DNA of 64,000 nucleotides from the NCBI GenBank assembly GCA_965250265.1, contig CBDFNO010000012.1:62001-126000 (forward strand). The letters are read 5' to 3'. The notes under the pieces are model-generated. The model was given only the letters and a program-made list of their open reading frames with translations, was not told the DNA's origin and ran no database searches. Source of the stretch: PRS1 sp965250265 (lineage in GTDB: Bacteria; Bacteroidota; Bacteroidia; Flavobacteriales; Flavobacteriaceae). The position numbers and the translations under genes were made by a program. Shown one piece after another: positions 44,267 through 53,190 of the stretch; the first letter of the stretch is position 1; each line of letters begins with the position of its first letter.

Positions 44267-44716
44267 ATGATATTAGAAATATTAATTAAGCTTTTTAAAC
44301 GAGATTTAAATAAATTAAAAACTGAAATTGAGTTGTATAAGGATGAAACCAATTTATGGCTTATCCATAAAGATGTGACTAACTGTGCTGGAAATTTATG
44401 TTTGCATCTTGTTGGTAATCTTAACGCATTTATTGGAGCAGAACTTGGATATACAGGATATATTCGACAAAGAGATCTTGAGTTTTCGCTTAAGAATGTT
44501 CCGAGAGTTGAGTTATTAAATCATTTAGAAGATGCGACTATAATGGTTGAAAATGTATTAAATAAATTAACAGCAAGAGATTTAGAGAATGATTTTCCAA
44601 TTGATGTTTTTAAGGAGAAAATGACGACAGAGTTTTTCTTAGTTCATTTATCGACACATTTATCATATCACCTTGGACAAATAAACTATCATAGACGTTT
44701 ATTAGATAAAGACTAA
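44267..44716 (+). CDS. DinB-like (DUF1572) four-helix protein
   Basis: A 149-residue four-helix-bundle protein. The metal histidines of the DinB fold are present in LCLHLVGNLNAF and HLSTHLSYHLGQINYHRR. Such proteins are often metal-dependent enzymes acting on small thiols, but the substrate is unknown. Starts 2 bases after the M28 peptidase stop. Confidence 0.85.
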   Translation: MILEILIKLFKRDLNKLKTEIELYKDETNLWLIHKDVTNCAGNLCLHLVGNLNAFIGAELGYTGYIRQRDLEFSLKNVPRVELLNHLEDATIMVENVLNKLTARDLENDFPIDVFKEKMTTEFFLVHLSTHLSYHLGQINYHRRLLDKD

Positions 44717-44724
44717 TTTAGAAA

Positions 44725-45258
44725 ATGAATCAATATTTCGAAAATTTTAAAATTTCGTTATTAAGCACAAATGAGAGCAGAGCCTTTTACAATTTAATAG
44801 ATTCTAACAGACCACGTTTAGAAGATTTTTTTGCAGGAACAGTTTCTAAAACTAAAACTCTTGAAGACACTAATAATTATTGTAAGATTATTGAACAAAG
44901 GATTAAGGATAAAAGTTATTTTCCTTTTATGATTACTGATGTAGAATCCAATGCATTCATAGGATTAGTAGATGTGAAAAATATAGACTGGAATGTGCCA
45001 AAAGCAGAATTAGGTTCTTTTATTGATACTGCATATGAAAGTAAAGGAATAACAACAAAAGCAACTGCTTTAGTAGTAGACTACTTAATTGAAACATATC
45101 ACTTTAAAAAACTATTGTGTCGTGCTAACAGTAGAAATTTAGGAAGTATTAGTGTCATATTAAAAAACGGATTTCAGTTAGAAGGCACAATTAGAAATGA
45201 CTACCGAACAACAAAAGGCGAGATTGTAGATTTAAATTATTATGGTAGAGTTTTTTAG
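44725..45258 (+). CDS. GNAT family N-acetyltransferase (RimJ/RimL-like)
   Basis: A 177-residue acetyltransferase: NAFIGLVDVKNIDWNVPKAE, the acetyl-CoA loop region YESKGITTKATALVVDYLI, and the C-terminal NSRNLGSISVILKNGFQLEG with TIRNDYRTTKGEIVDLNYYG. This is the RimJ/RimL branch that acetylates protein N-termini or small amines. It lies 8 bases downstream of the DinB-like gene. Confidence 0.88.
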   Translation: MNQYFENFKISLLSTNESRAFYNLIDSNRPRLEDFFAGTVSKTKTLEDTNNYCKIIEQRIKDKSYFPFMITDVESNAFIGLVDVKNIDWNVPKAELGSFIDTAYESKGITTKATALVVDYLIETYHFKKLLCRANSRNLGSISVILKNGFQLEGTIRNDYRTTKGEIVDLNYYGRVF

Positions 45259-45366
45259 TTTCCTTTGTTTTAAATAAATATATGATATTATGTCATATTA
45301 ATCTCTTGTGGCACATTGATTGACAATTCCTTATAAGTCAACTCAAGACAATCTCATATTTCAATT

Positions 45367-47142
45367 ATGCAAAAACAAAAAAATAATTCAGAAGATAAAT
45401 CCAAAAAAAAGAAACCAAAAGTCACCATTGCAAAAGCGTTTAAAACCATTATTTGGCCACGACGCAACTTGGTGTTTATAGGCTTAATATTAATTGTATT
45501 AAGTAGATTATCCAGTTTGGTATTACCATGGAAAAGTAAAGAATTATTAGATGTTGTGATTCCTAATAATGATTATGAACAGCTAAAGACCCTGTTGTTA
45601 ATTGTTGGCATCGCCATATTAATACAAGCAGTAACCTCATTTTTACTCACACGTATTTTAAGCGTTGAAGCTCAATTTTTAATTTCAGAATTAAGGGCTC
45701 AGGTACAGAAAAAAGTTTTGTCCTTGCCAATCAATTTTTTCGATAATACAAAATCAGGTGCTTTGGTATCAAGAATCATGACTGATGTTGAAGGTGTACG
45801 TAACTTAATTGGTACAGGCTTGGTACAAATGGTTGGAGGAACAATTACTGCAGTTATTGCATTAGTATTATTAATCAGTATTAGTCCTTCAATGACTTTA
45901 TTTGTATTAGTACCAGTAGCAATTTTTGGTTTTATAGCATTAAAAGCCTTTGGATACATCAGACCAATATTTAGAAAACGTGGTGTTATTAATGCTGAAG
46001 TTACAGGTCGTCTTACTGAAACTTTAGCTGGAGTTCGCGTTATAAAAGCTTTTAATGCCGAAGCACAGGAAAATAAAGTCTTTGAAAAAGGTGTTGGTAA
46101 ATTATTTCAGAATGTAAAAAAGAGTTTAACAGCTACTGCATTAATGACCAGTTCTTCTACATTTTTATTAGGGATAGCTTCTGTGGGAATTATGGGAATT
46201 GGTGGTTATAAAATAATGACTGGTGAACTCACATTCGGTGATTTTTTATCATTTACATTACTGCTTGGTTTTATGATTGCACCAATTGTACAAATGGGTA
46301 ATATTGGCAGCCAACTTACCGAAGCTTTAGCAGGCTTGGATAGAACTGAAGAATTAATGAATATAACAGCTGAAGAAGATGATGAGCAACGTGTTATTCA
46401 ATTGGATACCTTGAAAGGCGACCTTGTTTTTGAAGATGTATCGTTTTCTTATGATGAAGGCAAAGAAGTGCTTCATAATATAAATTTTAATGCACCTTTA
46501 GGTTCGGTTATAGCATTGGTAGGTAGCTCAGGCTCAGGAAAATCGACGATTGCTGGTTTGTCCGCAACGTTTCTCAATCCTAAATCTGGAAAAATAACTA
46601 TCGACGGACAGGATTTGTCTAAAGTAAATTTAAGTAGTTACAGACAACATTTAGGTGTGGTTTTACAAGATGAGTTTTTGTTTGAAGGCACTATCAAAGA
46701 GAACATTATGTTCCCAAGACCAAATACAACAAAAGAGCAATTATTAAAAGCAGTAGATGCAGCTTATGTAAACGAATTCACTGACCGATTTGATGATGGA
46801 CTAGATACCTTAATTGGAGAAAGAGGTGTTAAGCTATCTGGTGGACAGCGTCAACGTTTGGCAATAGCAAGAGCGATTTTAGCAGACCCAAAAATTATTA
46901 TTTTAGATGAAGCAACTTCAAATCTTGATACTGAAAGTGAGGGATTGATACAAAAGAGTCTTGCAGTATTAGTTAAAAATAGAACAACTATAGTTATAGC
47001 TCACAGATTAAGTACCATTAAAAAAGCAGATCAAATTTTAGTGATTGAAGCTGGACGAATTGCAGAACAAGGTAATCATGATGAACTTATTGCTGCAGAA
47101 GGTAGATATTATGATTTATATACATATCAAGCGAAAATTTAA
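45367..47142 (+). CDS. ABC exporter, fused membrane and ATPase domains
   Basis: A 591-residue half-transporter. Residues about 35-330 are the six-helix type 1 exporter domain. Residues 345-590 are the ATPase with Walker A VGSSGSGKSTIAG, signature LSGGQRQRLAIARA, Walker B IIILDEATSNLDTE and the H-loop VIAHRLST. The N-terminus is very lysine-rich (KSKKKKPKVTIAKAFK). It works as a homodimer; substrate may be lipid, peptide or drug. Confidence 0.93.
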   Translation: MQKQKNNSEDKSKKKKPKVTIAKAFKTIIWPRRNLVFIGLILIVLSRLSSLVLPWKSKELLDVVIPNNDYEQLKTLLLIVGIAILIQAVTSFLLTRILSVEAQFLISELRAQVQKKVLSLPINFFDNTKSGALVSRIMTDVEGVRNLIGTGLVQMVGGTITAVIALVLLISISPSMTLFVLVPVAIFGFIALKAFGYIRPIFRKRGVINAEVTGRLTETLAGVRVIKAFNAEAQENKVFEKGVGKLFQNVKKSLTATALMTSSSTFLLGIASVGIMGIGGYKIMTGELTFGDFLSFTLLLGFMIAPIVQMGNIGSQLTEALAGLDRTEELMNITAEEDDEQRVIQLDTLKGDLVFEDVSFSYDEGKEVLHNINFNAPLGSVIALVGSSGSGKSTIAGLSATFLNPKSGKITIDGQDLSKVNLSSYRQHLGVVLQDEFLFEGTIKENIMFPRPNTTKEQLLKAVDAAYVNEFTDRFDDGLDTLIGERGVKLSGGQRQRLAIARAILADPKIIILDEATSNLDTESEGLIQKSLAVLVKNRTTIVIAHRLSTIKKADQILVIEAGRIAEQGNHDELIAAEGRYYDLYTYQAKI

Positions 47143-47163
47143 TAGCACATATTTATAAAGAAA

Positions 47164-47232
47164 ATGATTAAACAAATAATGCGTTATTTATTCAAGCTAA
47201 AACCGACTGATACAGAATTAAAAAAGCAATAA
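47164..47232 (+). CDS. Possible 22-residue peptide
   Basis: ATG followed by a basic peptide MIKQIMRYLFKLKPTDTELK ending after two more residues, within the gap after the ABC exporter gene. It has no known match and no clear promoter. It could be chance; listed only because the frame is clean and starts shortly after the exporter stop. Confidence 0.2.
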   Translation: MIKQIMRYLFKLKPTDTELKKQ

Positions 47233-47319
47233 TAATTTACGTATGTTTGCAAAATTGAAAATTAATAGCTAATATAGAGCCTAATAACTCTATTGATAGA
47301 ATGCAGAAGCAATTGTAAT

Positions 47320-47535
47320 ATGGGAAGACCAGCAACAAAGCCAAAAGAATTAAAAGACGGATTTTATATAGAAATTCGTAATAAAGGCGCTCGAACCGGA
47401 ATAAAAATCCGGAGAGATAACAAACAACAAATGATGTTTGCCATCAAAGAATACGAAAAAAACAAAGAAGTAACAGTTTTAGGAGAATTCAAAAATGGTA
47501 AAAGCATAGAGAATAAGAAGAAGAAGAAGAAATAG
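47320..47535 (+). CDS. Small basic protein of unknown function
   Basis: A 71-residue protein starting MGRPATKPKELKDGFYIEIR and ending in a lysine run. It has no signal peptide and no membrane segment; the pattern (basic ends, GARTGIKIRRDNKQQM in the middle) suggests nucleic-acid contact. A perfect TATGTTTG box lies at 47242-47249. Function unknown. The ATG at 47320 is preferred over the earlier in-frame start at 47293 because it gives the clean MGRPATK beginning. Confidence 0.55.
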   Translation: MGRPATKPKELKDGFYIEIRNKGARTGIKIRRDNKQQMMFAIKEYEKNKEVTVLGEFKNGKSIENKKKKKK

Positions 47536-47607
47536 GGCAAATTTTCTTAATAAGTCCAAACAAATTCCTTTAACATTTTTATTTATTTAACCTGATTTTT
47601 TTTGGGT

Positions 47608-47615
47608 TAAATTTG
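47608..47615 (+). promoter_or_regulatory. -7 box of the Crp-family regulator gene
   Basis: TAAATTTG, a perfect TAnnTTTG, 20 bases upstream of the start. A 7-bp inverted repeat TTTAACC-N12-GGTTAAA (47586-47611) overlaps the box and could be an autoregulatory site. Confidence 0.5.
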
Positions 47616-47635
47616 AATGCATATAATTCATTAAA

Positions 47636-48229
47636 ATGATTGACAAAAAAGCACAAGCTTTTATAAGTTTCATAAATAAACATGTTGGTCTTAACGATGA
47701 TGAAGAGACCATTTTGCTTTCTAAAGTGACTTATAGAAAGTATTTAAAAGGACAGTATGTGGTACAGCAAGGAGATGTGTGTAAATATAGTGGCTTTGTC
47801 ATTTCAGGATGTACAAGAACATTTTATGTAGATGATGAAGGACAGGAACATATTGTCATGTTTTCTATCGAAAATTGGTGGGCATCAGAAATAGGCAGTT
47901 TTGTGACTCAAACACCTTCAGATTATAACGTACAGTGTATAGAAAACACAGAGCTCATTCAATTATCTTATAATGATCAGGAAGAATTATTTAAAGAAAT
48001 TCCGAAATTGGAACGCTTTTTCAGATTAATTTTAGAAAAGGCGTTTGTTGCTTCTCAAAAACGTATTGTAAGAAATTTTAGTTTAACAGCCAAAGAGCAA
48101 TATTTACAATTCAAAATAGATTATCCAGAATTAGAACAGCGTATTCCACAATATATGGTTGCGTCTTACCTTGGCATTACAAAAGAGTTTTTAAGTAAAA
48201 TTAAAAGCCAACTCACTTCAGAACAGTAA
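47636..48229 (+). CDS. Crp/Fnr family transcriptional regulator
   Basis: A 197-residue regulator. Residues about 20-130 are a cNMP-binding-type barrel in which the phosphate-binding cassette is not conserved (FSIENWWASEIGSFVTQTPS), so it probably does not bind cAMP. A short helix-turn-helix ends the protein (MVASYLGITKEFLSKIKSQL). It lies just upstream of the deoxynucleoside operon on the same strand and may control it; that link is positional. Confidence 0.85.
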   Translation: MIDKKAQAFISFINKHVGLNDDEETILLSKVTYRKYLKGQYVVQQGDVCKYSGFVISGCTRTFYVDDEGQEHIVMFSIENWWASEIGSFVTQTPSDYNVQCIENTELIQLSYNDQEELFKEIPKLERFFRLILEKAFVASQKRIVRNFSLTAKEQYLQFKIDYPELEQRIPQYMVASYLGITKEFLSKIKSQLTSEQ

Positions 48230-48294
48230 ATATTAATCTAGTTTAACATCTTTTAATAACTTACTTCATTTTCTCTTTAGTTATAGTTATAGAT

Positions 48295-48321
48295 ATTTGC
48301 ATTATTACATTTAATGCAAAT
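48295..48321. promoter_or_regulatory. Symmetric operator-like site ahead of the deo operon
   Basis: ATTTGCATT (48295-48303) and AATGCAAAT (48313-48321) form a perfect 9-bp inverted repeat with a 9-base spacer, 48 bases upstream of the phosphorylase start. Size and symmetry suit a dimeric repressor or activator such as a Crp-family protein. Confidence 0.6.
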
Positions 48322-48369
48322 AGCAATTCAAAATTAAATTGATATATTTATAGGTTACAGAAAGAGATT

Positions 48370-49671
48370 ATGGTTGAACTAATTATAAAAAAGAGAAACG
48401 GATTAGAGTTAAGTAAAGATGAATATCAAACCATCATTGATGGTTTTGTTTCTGGTAATATTCCTGATTATCAGATTTCAGTCTTTATGATGGCAGTGTT
48501 TTTTAAAGGTATGAATAGTACAGAAACGGCTAATCTTACAGATATAATGATGCGATCTGGTGAACTCATTGATCTTTCGGAAATTGAAGGTATAAAAGTT
48601 GATAAACATAGCACTGGAGGAGTTGGTGATAAAACCACTTTAATACTGGCGCCTTTGGTTGCAGCTGCAGGAGTTCCTGTGGCAAAAATGTCAGGTCGTG
48701 GGCTAGGACATACTGGAGGAACTTTAGATAAGATGGAATCTATTAAAGGCTTATCTGTCGATATGACTAGAGAAGAATTCATCGATAATGTAAATAGAAT
48801 TAAAATAGCTGTTTGTGGTCAGAATGCTAATCTGGTTCCTGCCGACAAAAAGTTATATGCCTTAAGAGACGTAACAGGAACAGTTGAAAATACATCTTTA
48901 ATTGCGTCAAGTATTATGAGCAAAAAGCTGGCTTGTGGAGCAGATGCTATTGTAATAGATATTAAAGTAGGACATGGAGCTTTTATGAAAACTGTTGAAG
49001 ATGCTGAAAGGTTAGCAAAAATAATGATTGATATTGGCTCTAAAATGAATAGGAAAGTTATTGCAGTTATTACATCTATGAGCGAACCACTTGGATTTAC
49101 AGTTGGTAATGCTCTAGAAGTAAAAGAAGCCATCAATACGTTGCAAGGAAATGGTCCAGATGATTTAACCGAATTGTGTTTAGAATTGGGAAGCCATATG
49201 CTGGTTCTTGGTGAAGCAGCGAAAACGCAAGATGAAGCTGTTGAAACATTAAAACAATTAATCGATTCAGGTGAAGCTTATGATAAATTTAAAGAACTAG
49301 TTGTTGCTCAAGGAGGAGACGTAAGCATGGTTGAACAAACGAATCTTTTACCAAACACGCAATTTTCAGAAGCTTATAAAAGTAAAAGTGAAGGTTATAT
49401 TTCAGAATTAAACGCGTTAGATATTGGGTTGGCATCAGTTAAATTAGGTGCTGGAAGAGAAACCAAAGCTAGTGTAATAGACTTTGGTGCTGGCATAGTT
49501 TTAAAGAAGAAGATAGGCGATTATGTCAAAAAAGATGAAGCATTAGCAATACTATATTCTAATAATTCTGCTAACTTTACAAAAGCTGAAGAATTTATGG
49601 ATAAGGCTTACACGTTTTCTGAAAAGAAACCTTCACATAAACCATTAATCCTAAAAACAGTAACAAAATAA
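48370..49671 (+). CDS. deoA: Pyrimidine nucleoside / thymidine phosphorylase
   Basis: A 433-residue phosphorylase: KHSTGGVGDKTTLILAPLVA is the phosphate-binding signature and KMSGRGLGHTGGTLDKMESI is the family motif. Residues 345-433 are the C-terminal alpha/beta domain found in DeoA and Pdp. Cleaves thymidine (or uridine) to base and deoxyribose 1-phosphate. The family cannot be split firmly into thymidine-only and broader enzymes by eye. First gene of the deoxynucleoside operon. Confidence 0.92.
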   Translation: MVELIIKKRNGLELSKDEYQTIIDGFVSGNIPDYQISVFMMAVFFKGMNSTETANLTDIMMRSGELIDLSEIEGIKVDKHSTGGVGDKTTLILAPLVAAAGVPVAKMSGRGLGHTGGTLDKMESIKGLSVDMTREEFIDNVNRIKIAVCGQNANLVPADKKLYALRDVTGTVENTSLIASSIMSKKLACGADAIVIDIKVGHGAFMKTVEDAERLAKIMIDIGSKMNRKVIAVITSMSEPLGFTVGNALEVKEAINTLQGNGPDDLTELCLELGSHMLVLGEAAKTQDEAVETLKQLIDSGEAYDKFKELVVAQGGDVSMVEQTNLLPNTQFSEAYKSKSEGYISELNALDIGLASVKLGAGRETKASVIDFGAGIVLKKKIGDYVKKDEALAILYSNNSANFTKAEEFMDKAYTFSEKKPSHKPLILKTVTK

Positions 49672-49677
49672 GATTGT

Positions 49678-50685
49678 ATGACGAATGCAGAAAAGAAAAC
49701 AAAAAGTTATATTTCGAAGAATCATTCAGTAATTCTTCACGATAGAAATGAAGGTATCCCTTTTGATGCCGACGTTTTTAAAGATATAAATATAAATAGA
49801 AGCGCTGTTGAACGAAGAGCTGCTACTTTAGCTGGTCGTAGATCTGTAAAAAAACAATGGCAAGCTGCTTGGTTACTCAAAGCATTAAGCTGTATAGACT
49901 TAACAACTCTTGCTGGAGATGATACACCAAGTAATGTACACAGGTTGACTGCTAAAGCAAAATCACCTGTAAGATTAGACCTTTTAGAAGCTATGGGAAT
50001 GCAGGATGAAAATATTCAAACAGGAGCAGTTTGTGTATATCATAATTTTATTAAAGATGCAGTAAAAGGATTAAAGGGAAGCTCAATTCCTGTAGCAGCA
50101 GTTTCAACTGGATTTCCAGCAGGAAATATTCCACTAAAAGAAAGAATTAAGCAAATAGAAATATCTGTTGCAGCTGGTGCTAAAGAGATTGATATCGTTG
50201 TAAGTAGAGATTTAGTATTGCAATCAAAATGGAAAGAACTTTATAACGAAGTTGCCACTTGTAGAAAAGCTTGTGGTGAAGCACACATGAAAACTATTTT
50301 GGCAACAGGAGAAATTCCAACCTTCACCAAAGTAGCAAAAGCAAGTTGGGTGAGTATGATGGCTGGTTCCGATTTTATTAAAACAAGCACAGGAAAAGAA
50401 CCTGTTAATGCAACAATACCAGTAAGTCTTGTAATGATTAGGGCTATTAGAGAATACTATGAATTAACAGGTTATAAAGTCGGGTTCAAGCCGGCAGGTG
50501 GCATTAGTAAAGCCAAACAAGCTGTTAACTGGTTGGTATTAATAAAAGAAGAACTTGGTAATGAATGGCTCACACCAGAATTATTCCGATTTGGAGCAAG
50601 TAGTTTATTAGGCGATATAGAAAGACAACTGGAACATTTTGTTACAGGAAGATATTCAGCATCATTTAGACACCCAATGGCATAA
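49678..50685 (+). CDS. deoC: Deoxyribose-phosphate aldolase
   Basis: A 335-residue class I aldolase. The Schiff-base lysine is in DFIKTSTGKEP (near residue 235) and the second lysine in GYKVGFKPAGGIS (near 270). An N-terminal extension of about 60 residues relative to the E. coli enzyme resembles the longer eukaryotic-like branch. It splits deoxyribose 5-phosphate into acetaldehyde and glyceraldehyde 3-phosphate. It is 6 bases downstream of the phosphorylase gene; acetaldehyde made here can be taken by the aldehyde dehydrogenase encoded next. Confidence 0.92.
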   Translation: MTNAEKKTKSYISKNHSVILHDRNEGIPFDADVFKDININRSAVERRAATLAGRRSVKKQWQAAWLLKALSCIDLTTLAGDDTPSNVHRLTAKAKSPVRLDLLEAMGMQDENIQTGAVCVYHNFIKDAVKGLKGSSIPVAAVSTGFPAGNIPLKERIKQIEISVAAGAKEIDIVVSRDLVLQSKWKELYNEVATCRKACGEAHMKTILATGEIPTFTKVAKASWVSMMAGSDFIKTSTGKEPVNATIPVSLVMIRAIREYYELTGYKVGFKPAGGISKAKQAVNWLVLIKEELGNEWLTPELFRFGASSLLGDIERQLEHFVTGRYSASFRHPMA

Positions 50686-50699
50686 AAATATAGATATGA

Positions 50700-50748
50700 A
50701 ACATCCAAACGAAATTTTGAAATTTTGTAAAAATATGATTTGGATGTT
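50700..50748. promoter_or_regulatory. Inverted repeat between deoC and the aldehyde dehydrogenase gene
   Basis: AACATCCAAA (50700-50709) and TTTGGATGTT (50739-50748) pair perfectly over 10 bp with a 29-base loop, inside an otherwise continuous operon. There is no T tract, so it is more likely an mRNA-stability or partial attenuation element than a full terminator. Confidence 0.4.
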
Positions 50749-50777
50749 CTGTGTGACCTTTAAAAAACAATAAAAAT

Positions 50778-53174
50778 ATGCACTCAAAAGTAAAAGAAAT
50801 ATACGATTCGATGGCTTATGGTCCAGCTCCTGAAGATGCTGGAGAAGCTATTGACTTTCTAAAAAAGCACAATAATAAGTTCAAATTATTTATCAACGGA
50901 AAATGGGTTGCACCTTCTTCAAAAGAATATTTTGATAGTATAAATCCATCTACCAAAGAAAAGTTAGCAAAGATTTCTGAAGCTAATGAAGCTGATGTCA
51001 ACAAAGCTGTGTCTTCAGCAAAGAATGCCTTACCAGAATGGATTAAAATTGGAGCACATCAAAGAGCAAGATATTTATATGCTTTAGCGAGACAAATTCA
51101 GAAGCATTCGCGTCTGTTTGCTGTTTTAGAATCTATGGATAATGGGAAACCAATACGAGAGACCAGAGATATTGATATTCCAATTGTTGCAAGACATTTT
51201 TATCATCATGCAGGTTGGGCACAATTAAAAGAAACAGAATTAAAAGACTATAAAGAACTTGGTGTTATCGGTCAGATTATTCCTTGGAATTTCCCTTTAA
51301 TGATGTTGGCATGGAAAATTGCTCCTGCTATAGCTATGGGAAATACTATTGTTATTAAACCAGCTGAAGCAACTTCATTAACAGCATTGCTTTTTGCAGA
51401 GATTTGTCAGCAAATAGGTTTACCTAATGGTGTTGTAAATATTATTACTGGACACGGAAAAACTGGAGCGGCTATTGTAGAACATAAAGATGTAAACAAA
51501 GTTGCGTTTACAGGCTCTACGGAAGTTGGTAAAATTATAAGAAGAGCAACTGCTGGAACAGGAAAAAAACTATCATTAGAACTTGGAGGTAAATCACCTT
51601 TTATTGTTTTTGAAGATGCTGATTTAGATAGCGTAGTCGAAGGTATAGTTGATGCCATTTGGTTCAATCAAGGTCAGGTTTGTTGTGCAGGTTCCAGACT
51701 ATTGGTTCAGGAAAGTGTAGCTGATAAACTATACAAAAAGATAAGAACCAGAATGGAGAACTTAAGAATTGGTAATGCTTTAGATAAGAGTATAGATATA
51801 GGAGCCATAGTAGATGATGGACAGCTAAAAACGATCCAGAAAATGGTTCAGCTTGGTGTTGAAGAAGGCAGTACACTTAATCAACCATCATGGTCTTGCC
51901 CGAAAGACGGCTATTACTTTCCACCTACAATGTTTATTGATGTTTCACCTTCGGCAACTATAGCCCAAGAAGAAATATTTGGACCTGTTTTAGTAGCGAT
52001 GAGTTTTAGAACGCATAAAGAAGCTGTTAAATTGGCGAATAACACAAGATACGGATTGGCCTGTAGTATCTGGACAGAAAATATTAATCTGGCATTGGAT
52101 ATTGCACCACAAATAAAATCTGGAGTTGCATGGATTAATTGCACTAATGTGTTTGATGCTGCTGCTGGTTTTGGAGGTTATCGTGAGTCTGGATTTGGTA
52201 GAGAAGGAGGAAAGGAAGGTTTAATGGAATATTTAAAACCAAAAATTAATGATTCATTTACTGATGATCCTTTAGCAATTTCTACAAATAATGCGAACGA
52301 TTCTGTTTCACAATCAAACCCTTCTTTAGGAATAGATAGAACGACAAAAATGTATATTGGTGGCAAGCAAGCCAGACCTGATGGAGGTTATAGTACAGTT
52401 ATTAATAGTGTTAAAGGTGAATATATAGGAGAAGTTTCTAAAGGTAATCGAAAAGATATCAGAAACGCTGTTGAAGCTGCGCATGCAAATAATAAATGGT
52501 CAAATATGACTGGCCATTCAAGAGCACAAGTATTGTATTATTTGGCTGAAAATCTTATGATTAGAAAATCCGAATTTGCAAACAGAATTGTGCAAATGAC
52601 AAATCAAAACAAAGCCGATGCTTTGCAAGAAGTAGATTTATCCATAGAACGAATTTATACCTATGCAGCTTTAGCCGATAAATATGATGGTCATGTGCAT
52701 CACACCATTCATCGTAATGTAACTTTGGCAATGCCAGAAGCTTTTGGAGTTATGGGAATTATGTGTCCAGATGAATCACCATTGTTAGGTTTTATTTCAA
52801 CAGTAATTCCTGCCATTACAATGGGAAATAATGTGATTGTCATCCCTTCAGAAAAATCACCTTTATCAGCGACTGATTTTTATCAAATTTTAGAAACCTC
52901 TGATGTTCCTGCTGGAACAGTAAATATTGTTACAGGAAGCAAAGATGAGTTGGCTCAAGTATTAGCAAAGCACGATGATGTTGATGCTATTTGGTATTTC
53001 GGCAGCAAAGAAGGTTGTAAAGACATGGAGTTTCTATCTGCCGATAATATGAAACGTACTTGGGTAAATTACGGGAAGTATAGAAACTGGTTAGACAAAG
53101 CACAAGGCGAAGGCGAAGAGTTTTTGAAACATGCAAGTCAGATTAAAAATATTTGGATTCCTTACGGAGCATAA
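50778..53174 (+). CDS. Two-domain aldehyde dehydrogenase (ALDH16-like)
   Basis: A 798-residue protein with two aldehyde dehydrogenase domains. The first (residues about 35-500) is complete, with IIPWNFPLMMLAWKIAPAIA, the glutamate motif LSLELGGKSPF and the catalytic cysteine in FNQGQVCCAGSRLL (about residue 302). The second (about 525-780) has the fold but lacks the active cysteine and is shortened. This arrangement is that of the ALDH16 family. Within the deoxynucleoside operon it probably oxidises acetaldehyde from DeoC to acetate, which the acs gene product could then activate; the pathway link is inference. Confidence 0.88.
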   Translation: MHSKVKEIYDSMAYGPAPEDAGEAIDFLKKHNNKFKLFINGKWVAPSSKEYFDSINPSTKEKLAKISEANEADVNKAVSSAKNALPEWIKIGAHQRARYLYALARQIQKHSRLFAVLESMDNGKPIRETRDIDIPIVARHFYHHAGWAQLKETELKDYKELGVIGQIIPWNFPLMMLAWKIAPAIAMGNTIVIKPAEATSLTALLFAEICQQIGLPNGVVNIITGHGKTGAAIVEHKDVNKVAFTGSTEVGKIIRRATAGTGKKLSLELGGKSPFIVFEDADLDSVVEGIVDAIWFNQGQVCCAGSRLLVQESVADKLYKKIRTRMENLRIGNALDKSIDIGAIVDDGQLKTIQKMVQLGVEEGSTLNQPSWSCPKDGYYFPPTMFIDVSPSATIAQEEIFGPVLVAMSFRTHKEAVKLANNTRYGLACSIWTENINLALDIAPQIKSGVAWINCTNVFDAAAGFGGYRESGFGREGGKEGLMEYLKPKINDSFTDDPLAISTNNANDSVSQSNPSLGIDRTTKMYIGGKQARPDGGYSTVINSVKGEYIGEVSKGNRKDIRNAVEAAHANNKWSNMTGHSRAQVLYYLAENLMIRKSEFANRIVQMTNQNKADALQEVDLSIERIYTYAALADKYDGHVHHTIHRNVTLAMPEAFGVMGIMCPDESPLLGFISTVIPAITMGNNVIVIPSEKSPLSATDFYQILETSDVPAGTVNIVTGSKDELAQVLAKHDDVDAIWYFGSKEGCKDMEFLSADNMKRTWVNYGKYRNWLDKAQGEGEEFLKHASQIKNIWIPYGA

Positions 53175-53190
53175 TTAATTAAAAGTATAT

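Noticed and set aside
45699..45959. Minus-strand frame in the ABC exporter gene
   Set aside because: Antisense of the membrane domain; the sequence has no independent support.
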